From contig JACAAK010000011.1 of assembly GCA_025093985.1 (NCBI GenBank), forward strand, positions 372,001 to 436,000: a stretch of DNA of 64,000 nt, written 5' to 3'. The notes beneath the pieces were generated by a model. That model saw nothing but the letters and a program-made list of their open reading frames with translations. It ran no database searches and was not told the origin of the DNA. Below, piece after piece: positions 56,001-64,000 of the stretch (its first letter is position 1; every line of letters starts with the position of its first letter). Position numbers and translations under genes: made by a program. The stretch is from Calvatia gigantea. Taxonomy: Eukaryota; Basidiomycota; Agaricomycetes; Agaricales; Lycoperdaceae.

Positions 56001-57188
56001 TTCATCGTTATCTTCGGTTGACCAAGTAACGTTAGCTTCATAACCGCGAAGAAAGGTGGATTTGGTGTTAATTGGATCCTCATTCTGGCTGCAGCCAAGA
56101 ACCCCGTCAACTCAACCCAGGCAGGGACAACCACACCACCAGAAAGATATAACTCTGTTAATAGGTGAAGGTTTGCTGACCTCCCTTTCAAACCTGTAGT
56201 AGATGTCGTGGGTTTTGCGCGATATGCGACGGCGACTTCGAAGTTGACAAAGTCGCCTTCTTCAGGAGGAAGGCCTCCAACGCTTTGGTTTGCGGAGCCC
56301 GGGGGGAGCCAGTGGATACCGAGGATGCGGACTGGTTCCGTGCCTTGGCCAACGTCAGCTATGCGGACCCCGCGCACGAATTTCGGGAGGGTGCTTTGGA
56401 GGGAGTCTTCGAGCATGTCGGAGAGAGGCGTGAAGAGGGCGGGGTTAACGACTGGCCATACAGAGCGCAGGAGAGAATTGAGCCATCCTGCGGATTCAAG
56501 AGAGTCTGAGGTGGAAGGTTGTGTCTGGGTCAGGCGTATTATGTCACGTTGGTAAGTATAGGAAAAAGAGTAAGAAATGACATACAGGTTTATCGCCACC
56601 CTCTTCAGCAACCTCGTGGTCCGAGTTCTTGAGAGGTGGCTGTGACCGCGATTTTTGATCCGGTGTAGGTTGATCCGGTGGGGTTTGGAAAAGCTTAAAG
56701 GAAAGCGTAGAAAGTCCAACAAGAAGGGCAACGAGACAACAACTAAGCGGTAGAATAAACCAATCAAACCAACTGAACGGCTTTGAACGGCCCACGAAAA
56801 AACCGAGAAACAACCACAGGCACAAACCACCCATCGAACTAATGCCCGCTGCGACACCAGCGACAATAGCAGCTTGCACTCGAGTGCGATTTGTACCGGT
56901 GCCTGGGTCATGCCACCAGCCTCTCTGCGTCATCTCGCGTACGAGGTCCTCCATTTCGTGGTGACGTCCATTGGTTTCCTCCCTCGCGACATCCTGAAAA
57001 GCCAGGATATGTTCACGCTTGCGTTCTTCCGAGGTGGACAACGGCGGTGGGATTTGTTCAAGCTCAACGTCGGTTATATCGTTAATTACGAGGGGGAGAT
57101 GGGTTATCGGGTCCAGCACTTCGCGCTCGCTGTCGCCTTTGAACGACCTATTGGGTACGCCATTGGACTGCTTATCCTCGGGTTTCAT
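53048..57188 (-). CDS. Mug190-like protein: two membrane segments, SMP lipid-transfer domain and C2 domains
   Basis: The start at 57188 gives 'MKPEDKQSNGVPNRSFKGDS', then 'VLDPITHLPLVINDITD'. Two hydrophobic segments lie at about residues 105-165 ('AIVAGVAAGISSMGGLCLWL' and 'FILPLSCCLVALLVGLSTLS'). After the intron at 56575-56515 come 'ESAGWLNSLLRSVWPVVNPA', 'FVRGVRIADVGQGTEPVRIL' and 'FLNLMDVPGLSSWLQQSVDS', an SMP domain. It runs straight into a C2 domain ('VDLKGLLMGVPKMDVEAIGV', 'FSPVWEETTAVLV', 'DRFTADDLIGTIDVPLSHL'). Further C2-like segments follow ('PSGILSIRIEQISGLGVQKV', 'FDANTERFIRSWPDTTVIIA'), with an acidic and basic low-complexity tail ending 'EDREAGIEKEA'. SMP/C2 proteins of the tricalbin/Mug190 type sit in the ER and move lipids at membrane contact sites. 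Junctions checked stay in frame; about 1,170 residues. Confidence 0.85.
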
Positions 57189-57639
57189 ATGTGCTTGAGA
57201 ATGGGTTAAAAGGAGGTCTGCAGGTATTCGCTGACCAAACGAAGATTATAGGCAGTGAGTGTTATTGTACTCGTTGGAGAGTTACGACGTTCAGATCTCA
57301 TACACTGACAGACTTCTGACGTCATTTTTGGAATCCGTTTGATGGATTAATCAAGGAGTGCAAAATATGGCCCCGGATCTGATCGTTTGCTCAGGTTTTC
57401 CCAGGAAGTGGGTACTGGGGATATCAGAGCGAATCCTCCCCACGAGTAACGCCACCACAATCAGACGCCGTAGGCTGGATTGGGAAATCTCGGATGACGT
57501 TCAACTAAAAATAGGCACAGGTTGGTGCATGTTGATTTTTGATATTCTTCAGATCTATCCCATGGAATGACAGTAGATGATCATGCTACGGTGACCTCCA
57601 CGTTCTCGGCTAGAATATGACACTCTATGTCTTGAAGGG
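57189..57639. other. Divergent promoter region
   Basis: Lies between the Mug190-like gene (minus) and the glycosidase (plus). A 70-codon frame at 57358-57570 has no motif and is not supported. Confidence 0.45.
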
Positions 57640-57646
57640 TATAAAA
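57640..57646 (+). promoter_or_regulatory. TATA box of the glycosidase gene
   Basis: 'TATAAAA' lies 49 bp before the start codon at 57695. Confidence 0.6.
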
Positions 57647-57694
57647 TGCGGATGAGGTCGGAGGCTAGGAGTCCTCACACGGTAGCACGTCAAG

Positions 57695-58994
57695 ATGCTC
57701 GCCGTCTCTTTGCTCCTCATTTTCCTCAAAAACCAATCCGTACTTGCCAGGCCACCAGCCGATAGTACATTCCCCTTAGATCCTGGCTTTGACATCCGGC
57801 AAGTAGCTGCCCTAGCAAAATCCCTTCCCTCGCACTCGTGGGAGTTTGGGACTGCGGCAGAGACTCTCCTTGAGCTTTACGATCCCGACATTTCAGTGTT
57901 TGGGTCTTCTCCCTTTTCTACAACACCTCGCTACCTCAAGGAACACAAGGGAAGAATTCAGGCACTGGAGTACGCTGCGAGCACGATTACAATTGGGACA
58001 GGTGTGAATGGTTTAGCCGATGGGGATGGCGCCGTGGGCGATCCCGCAAGCCTTGGGGTTAGTGCGGCTCTCTTGGGCGATTACTTGGACATGGAGGGAG
58101 TGAAATATACGAATGCTACGGACGAGGAAGTCGAATTTATTATGAATCAGGCACCAAGATGGGAGAACGGGGCGATTTCCCACCGCATAGAACAGCCGGA
58201 ACTCTGGTGAGCACTGAGCCGAAGGAATTTTTACATATTCTCGTGCTCAATGGTATATGTATCTGACAGGGCGGATTTCGTATATATGGCACCACCATTC
58301 CTCGCTTATTATGCCATCCACACCTCCAATTTGACGCTCCTCCAAGCTACCGTCGAGCAATGTCGCTTGTACCGCCAAATTCTCCAGACCCCAGACCATG
58401 ATGGTTTGTGGATGCATATTATTGGACCTGGCCCATTTAGATCCTGGTTTGTGGTCAACCGGGAACGCGTGGGCTGCTGCTGGGATGACACGTATATTGG
58501 CTACGGTGATAAAGGCACCCCGTTCCCTATTTGCGACTAAAGCGCATGCTCAGTGGAAGAATGACGCTATCAACTCGCTTACGACTTGGATCAAAGAAAT
58601 TCTTGATGGTGCCATTGACTCACCAATGGAGAACGGGCTGCTGAGAAATTACTTAAACGACATTTCGGGGGATGGTCATGGTTTCGGAGAAATATCGGGG
58701 AGCACATTATTAGCGAGTGTCGCATATCGGATGGCCGTTCTGCGCCCCAATGTATTCGCCGGGCCGGTTCAGCATGGCAAAGGCAAAGGAAAATATGTGG
58801 ACTGGGCAGAGAGAGTCAGAGAAGTGTTAGGGAACAGTGGACATGTCACGAACAATGGGACGGTCATCCCCGCAGTCAACCCCTTGGGGTGGGACGACAC
58901 AATCCCCTTCCTAGCAGGAAGTCCTGAAGGCCAAAACTTCGTCGTGCTGATGTACACCGCATGGAGAGACTGTTCCAAGTCGGGGATATGTTAA
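57695..58994 (+). CDS. Secreted GH105-type glycosidase (unsaturated rhamnogalacturonyl hydrolase-like), with apparent frameshift
   Basis: The N-terminus 'MLAVSLLLIFLKNQSVLARP' is a signal peptide. 'WEFGTAAETLLELYDPDISV', 'LEYAASTITIGTGVNGLADG' and 'ISHRIEQPELW|ADFVYMAPPFLAYYAIH' (split by an intron, 58208-58270) match six-hairpin GH105 enzymes. These remove the unsaturated uronic acid left by pectin lyases; the Asp of 'ADFVYM' lies where the proposed catalytic Asp sits. 'DHDGLWMHIIGPGPF' ends in one frame and 'DPGLWSTGNAWAAAGMTRIL' continues in another. The family has these contiguous, so one extra base lies in 'catttagatcc' at about 58436-58441. A 37-nt intron removing 'GLWMHIIGPGPF' would restore frame but delete conserved residues. 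The end is 'YTAWRDCSKSGIC'. Either a recent pseudogene or a sequence error. Confidence 0.8.
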
Positions 58995-59651
58995 TGGCTT
59001 TTGTTAGTGTGTAAGCATAACGGCCTTCCACTTCGCGAGAACGGATATAGTTCACTTCTCTATTCCCACTTGAAACTTGGTTAGCGCTATCCTGGGGGGT
59101 CTTTATGAGGATTGGTGGACAGCGTTTCTCAGGACGGTACTCAAACTCTTAACTTTGCTTCCGGGACATCCCGCCTGGGTTTCCGACGTCGCTGTAAACA
59201 ATATTCAAAATTGTTCTCACCACAAACCATAGAAACAGGACTAGCTACCGCCCACTTTTTTCGTGTCCATTCTCTGAAACGTATCACTAAAAATTTTCCC
59301 TGCATCTTTGCTAACATTATTTGTGATTGAACTCCTTATCATGGCTCTTATGTATATAAGGGTATACAATGAAACACATATAAGGTGAAACTTTGGTTGC
59401 GAGAAGCGTTACCTAGGCTGCCACCCCTAAGGACACAGTGTGGTAATGATTTCACTCTCGCACCAGGTTCTGACTACTACCGTCCCCCACCCCAAGCCCA
59501 GTCTCCTACACAAGAGTACAAAAAATAACTACAAAGGTAGAACTAAAGGTAATTTGGGACCTGCGAACCCTCCTTGCCAATGTTGAGGACCCCAGTAGAA
59601 CTAAAAAGCGCAAGAATATCAGTTTAAATTTCTCCCTAGGTTGCACGCGGC
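58995..59651. other. Intergenic, no gene seen
   Basis: Convergent 3' ends of the glycosidase and the first membrane protein copy. Nothing recognised. Confidence 0.45.
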
Positions 59652-60840
59652 CTACTTAAGGTGTCCATATATCCCCGGCACCGAATCGGTGTCAATCCTA
59701 CTCTGGACCTGAACGGATGTTGTTGGTGGCTGGGCGAAGCTTATTGCCGTCCCCTGTCTTGTGTCACTGCTGTAGGCCTCCTCGATCCCGGCTTTGTTTT
59801 GAGCTGTCCGAATTAAAATGAGATTGAAAGCAATGCCGATCATACTCGTATTCTGTGAAGATATGATGCCATCAAACATCACCTTCAAAATCTGCCTTTG
59901 GAGGACTCACCATCGCCGCAAGTAAGAAGATCGCAAAACTGTCATGGCCGAACCATACAAAGAAATGCGCAAGACTGATAGTCAAGTACAAGATACCCGA
60001 TTCCATGAGGATACGGACGAGGAATCGGAGCCGTTTCGTAACGGTCGAGTTATCACCTTTCTTGGATGCCTTCCATATTCGCCAACTGAGTATTCCTAGG
60101 CACAGAAGTTATAAACATGAGTTGCTTCCTATCCGTTTGCTGGCTCACCCGTGCAATATGCATTCAAGGCTATTGTTGAAGCCCAAAACGGGGTTAACGC
60201 GATTCCAGGACCCACAACCATGTTCACGGCCGCCCAATGATAGGGACCAAAGTGGGGATTGTGGATATGCACAATTTGCAGGAACAATTGCAATATCGTA
60301 CAAGCAACGCCGGCCACCCAGAGGAAAATCGGGAACCACATAACCCACATTTGGCGCTGCATGGGTAACCCACAGTCGGTACATCTAAAGTGTGAAGGGT
60401 GTTGAGCGAGGTGTTCTCCTAATGTATATCAAAAGTCAAACTTACGAGGACAATATCCGCCAATAAGGCAACAACGTTTGCTACCATACACTACTCATAG
60501 GCAGAAGAAGGTAAATTCAGGTGCTCGGCAAACCATCATAGGAACCAACCTTTACAATAGAATCCCAAGGATAATCTTTCCAGTCCGCTGGCTTGTTACC
60601 TTCATCCACAAAGTTCATTTGCGTCATTGGTATCAGTACGGCGAGTACCGCGTCGACGAGGATGAGCGCAGCGATTAGATTAGTCACGACCAACATCATC
60701 CACTGGATGCGACTTCGAAGTTTCCACCCATCATACGCAAAGAGCAACCAGCGGTTGGCGTAACAGGCTGTGATGAGGTAGAGGCCGAAAAGAAGGCCAT
60801 TTGTGAATGTGATGGCTATGTTCTGGGCGAGTGCGCCCAT
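59652..60840 (-). CDS. Multi-pass membrane protein of an Agaricomycete expanded family, copy A (one frameshift)
   Basis: The start at 60840 gives 'MGALAQNIAITFTNGLLFGL' and further hydrophobic segments: 'WMMLVVTNLIAALILVDAVL', 'MVANVVALLADIVL', 'MWVMWFPIFLWVAGVACTIL', 'VVGPGIALTPFWASTIALNA', 'ESGILYLTISLAHFFVWFGH' and 'MIGIAFNLILIRTAQNKAGI'. The hydrophilic tail ends 'VPGIYGHLK' at 59652. Seven spans are likely. Such proteins are abundant in mushrooms, with receptor-like topology and unknown role. After 'MYRLWVTHA' one base is extra ('atgcagcgcc' here, 'atgcacatc' in copy B, about 60361), which shifts the frame. Without it the gene is intact, so it is either freshly broken or mis-sequenced. 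Confidence 0.65.
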
Positions 60841-61678
60841 TGCCGGGGATTTGCGGAGTTGAGAGGTCCGAGTCTTGTATGCGACCAAGGGGGCGATGTA
60901 GCAATGGTTAATTAGTACATTCACTCTGCTGGCATCTTCTATTTAACTAAGTATAGTGGGTTGAGTGTCAAGTGGTTGATGCTTCGACGTCAGCTCCCAT
61001 GGGAAATTGTGATAATGTTAGCTTGATGCTGGGCGTCCAAAGCAGCCGTGCCTCTCTATCAAGGAGGTGACGCCCCATCCTTGGTTACGACGCCTGGCCC
61101 ACCTGAGCCTGATGCCTGTCACTGACGGCCACTCAAGAGCAACCTTCCCTCACGACTCATCACTGATGAGAATCCTTTCGTGTTCAGATCTTCAAACCGT
61201 GGGCCAGCCACCAGGCCGCCAGACGCATTCCGGAGCTCAAACTCCAAAGCTTCAAACGTCATGGATAGAGCCCTAGCGTGCAAATCTTTCCACAATCATA
61301 CACCTAAGCGGACCACTCCTGAGTGCTGCCAGAAACACAAAGACCTGTTAGTCTTTGTTTTGGCAGAAACCCTGCATGGATACATTCATTCACAATCAGA
61401 ACGACCTCGTTGCGCACCTTTCAAGGAATGACACTCCCACCACAATCATGAATAAGACGTTGATTCGGCCGCCATCTGGTCATTTGGCCGCTGCCAGTGT
61501 TGGCTCTCTGTTTGGAGGACATCTATGGATCAAATAATTATAATAACCTCCCCGTTATCGAGTGAAATCAACATCTCTTCACTGCCTTAAGTACCCCTTG
61601 GCCAAACAGTGATATCTAGTGATCCTGCAAATCTACAGCATAGGTAAAACTGCTCGATGTTCCCTCTTATTTGACATA
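60841..61678. other. Intergenic, no gene seen
   Basis: Upstream of copy A and downstream of copy B. Short plus frames only. Confidence 0.45.
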
Positions 61679-62970
61679 TTACAAAAAAACACTACAGATA
61701 TCGATCCTGCGATGATCTTCGGCTGAGGTTAAAAGCACCATGGGCACTGGGAACAAGGGGTTGTCAACTCCAATCCGGAGATTGTTCAAGGCAGCTTCCT
61801 TGAGGTGGGCGTTAGCGGTTCGTGCCGAATCACTCTCAATCCCGCTCTCAACCTGGACGGACAATGCAGTTACCGAGTTGAATCTAATCGTTGTCAGCTT
61901 CCCATCGCCACCGGACATTTCCTCGCCGTCGGCTCTGTTCTGTGCTGTCCGAATTAAGATGAGATTGAATGCAATGCCGATCATACACGTATTCTCTCCC
62001 ACGTCATGTCGTCAGACTTAACTTTTGAAAGGGTCTTTGGAAGGCTCACCATCCCCCAAGAAGGTATACTGCAAAAGTATTATGGCCGAACCACACGAAG
62101 AAATGTGCAATGCTGATTGTCAAGTACAAAGCACCAGACTCCATGAGGATGCGAACAAGGAATTGGAGCTGTTTCGCGAAGGTTGTTTCATATCCGCGCT
62201 TGGATGCTCCCCAAATCCGCCAAATAAGCATTCCCGACCACGAAATCCATGAGCACAAGGTCTCTCACCTCAGCTGCAGGCTCACCTGTACAGTATGCAT
62301 TCAGTGCTATTGTCGAAGCCCAGAAGGGGGTCAACACGATCCCAGGTCCTGCGACCATGTTGACAGCCGCCCAATGGTAAGGGCCGAAGTTCGGGTTGTG
62401 AATGTGAACAATCTGGAGGAATAGTTGCAATATTGTGCAGGCAACACCGCCCACCCAGAGGAAAATCGGGAACAGCATAACCCATATTTGATGTGCATGG
62501 GTAACCCACAGTCGGTACATCTGGAGGCTGAAGGCATTGGAAAGGTGTTCTCCTGGTGTGTATCAAGAGTCGAGCTTACAAGGACAACATCCACCGATAG
62601 GGCAACAGTAGTTTGCGATCATGCACTGCTCGTTGGGCGAAAAGGTAAACTCTGGTGCCCAATAAACCATCGCCAGCACTAACCCTTATAGTAGGATCCC
62701 AGGGCGGATCTTCCCAGTCCTCTGGCTTATTCCCTTCTTCCACAAAGGTCATTTGAGCCATGGGCATCCGTACAGCGAGTACCACATCGGTGAGGATTAG
62801 TGTGGCAATAAGGTCAGTTGTGATCACATCGCCCATCGGCGCCGTTTCCTAAGCTTCCACCCTTCGTCTACAAAGAGTAACCATCGGTTGGCAGAACAAA
62901 CTGTGACAAGGTAAAGGCTGAAAAGGAGTCCAATTGTGAATGTAATAGCCATGGTCTGACTGAGCGTAAG
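61679..62970 (-). pseudogene. Multi-pass membrane protein family, copy B (three frameshifts)
   Basis: A tandem paralogue of copy A with the same intron positions. 'MAITFTIGLLFSLYLVTVCS' runs into a stop because one base is missing at about 62835. The exon at 62635-62580 has one extra base relative to copy A ('CMIANYCCPIGG' instead of 'CMVANVVALLAD'). 'IWVMLFPIFLWVGGVACTIL' and 'ESGALYLTISIAHFFVWFGH' are conserved. One base is missing before the donor at about 62050 ('YLLGGW' then a stop). The last exon 'MIGIAFNLILIRTAQNRADG' extends further than in copy A. Three indels in independent exons argue for a true pseudogene. Confidence 0.7.
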
Positions 62971-63779
62971 CATGATTGAAGAAAAGAGGATCAAATGGTG
63001 GTGCTATGCAAGGAACACAGTGTTGGCACATCTGCACGGCGGGCCTTTTATTGAAGGAGTTTTATTTTAAACCCGATGTATCGATATTGGGCCATGAGAA
63101 AGCATGTACATATCGTTAGGGAATAGATATCGGTCGCCCAATGGCAATGTTTCCAGTGTCGGGGGAACACCGGCTGTTACCGCACTCACCAGGAAAAATA
63201 TGTGTTGTGTAGCATCTGATGATTACCGCACCATTGCGCGAACACACGAATCCTAGCTTCCGCGGCGCACTGTTATTTTTATGGGCATTCCTATATTGAG
63301 AATCGTTTTTATGATTTACCAGCAACTTAGAGTTGGATGCTTGTCAGTTGAGGCCAGGTTTGTATGTTTTTCCCTCACGGATTGCCACTCGTATCAGTGA
63401 ATTTTTAATAAAACACCAGCGCAACCAAGAAAAACATCAAGTAATACAGAGGGAGTGGACCTGCAACTGCCAACGCACAGGGAATAATATCCCGCCCCAA
63501 CCAGGAAGCTGCTTCTGGTTGCTGCATCGACAACTTACTCGCTCCTTCGTGATCGCCAGACGTCAGTATTTATATAGGGATAGGCTCCGGTGGCGCGAGG
63601 ACATAGCAAAGATGATATTTCGATGATTTGTGGGACCCTTAGCCATCCATGACTTCCCGGTATACTTTAGTAAATTTCGTGGTTGTGGCACCCACTCGTA
63701 TTAGTTCATTGTACATTCTTGTAAATTGACCATGGGTGTTCATGTGGTCCAACCACGTCGGAACTCGTCAGTTACTCTC
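62971..63779. other. Intergenic, no gene seen
   Basis: 5' flank of copy B. A 97-codon plus frame at 63333-63626 has no motif. Confidence 0.4.
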
Positions 63780-64000
63780 ATCTCACATATATATGGTACT
63801 TCAATCCCCGAAGGCTTGTGGCTGAGGTTTAAAGTTCCATGAGCACTAAAAGCACAGGACCATCACCGGAAACTCCTGTCCGGAGTGGTCAAACAGCTTA
63901 CTCGGGACATGTATATGGTTCGTGCCGAATTGTTCTATTAAATTGGTCGTAGTAACCATCAATCAAGGTATCCGTCTTCTGAGAATTTCCATCCTTCACC
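63780..64000 (-). pseudogene. Probable third copy of the multi-pass family, last-exon part, cut by the right edge
   Basis: Shares with the last exon of copy B the blocks 'ggcttgtggctgaggtt' versus 'cttcggctgaggtt', 'ccggagtggtcaaacagctt' versus 'ccggagattgttcaaggc', and 'ggttcgtgccgaat' in both. The coding frame is not clearly open here, and the rest lies outside the window. Confidence 0.4.

Noticed and set aside
1..64000. CRISPR arrays, bacterial operons, rRNA genes, autonomous transposons with transposase or integrase
   Set aside because: None seen; the window is eukaryotic, and the only polymerase-like gene is the non-mobile rvt type.

Overview
The window looks like nuclear DNA of a mushroom-forming basidiomycete (Agaricomycetes, probably Agaricales). 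The evidence is genes broken by many 49-66 nt GT-AG introns, densely packed on both strands, together with families typical of that group: short NACHT-type NOD-like receptors (NLRs), DUF6533-type and other multi-pass membrane proteins, a microsomal P450, an HNH_2 protein and a fungal single-copy 'rvt' reverse transcriptase. The genus cannot be fixed from the sequence alone. All names come from motifs read by eye; no database search was run.

Layout. 1-1.95 kb: the 5' two thirds of a cellular reverse transcriptase (rvt type), minus strand, cut by the left edge. 2.3-4.1 kb: secreted aldose 1-epimerase. 5.5-7.7 kb: intact NLR. 8.3-8.9 kb: NLR relic. 9.5-11.1 kb: DUF6533 membrane protein. 11.2-13.2 kb: frameshifted NLR. 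14.1-15.8 kb: FAD monooxygenase. 16.6-20.2 kb: Ser/Thr-rich single-pass membrane protein. 22.3-24.3 kb: DUF2264 protein. 26.1-28.4 kb: cytochrome P450. 28.60-28.67 kb: tRNA-Glu(CTC). 28.8-29.7 kb: a mitochondrial ribosomal mL44-like gene.

29.7-53 kb is a rearranged accessory block. It holds three decayed copies of the mL44-like gene with flanking sequence (31.2, 40.1 and 42.0 kb), a multiply frameshifted NLR (32.3-34.2 kb), a G-domain GTPase (36-37 kb), an HNH_2 pseudogene containing a perfect 29-bp palindrome (43.4-44.6 kb), two intact NLRs (45.8-47.8 and 48.9-50.9 kb) and several NLR fragments. 53.0-57.2 kb: a large Mug190-like SMP/C2 lipid-transfer protein. 57.7-59.0 kb: a GH105-type glycosidase with an apparent frameshift. 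59.7-64 kb: tandem copies of a multi-pass membrane protein family, mostly decayed.

The main theme is birth and death of NLRs. Three intact genes and seven broken copies or fragments share one architecture: a short first exon encoding an 'FTINxGxFQAIGxQxNxY'-like motif, a large NACHT exon, a third exon, and a variable last exon. The first-exon motif resembles RHIM/PP-type amyloid signalling motifs and is the most interesting candidate system here. Most gene breaks found are single-base insertions, so some could be sequence errors rather than true decay.
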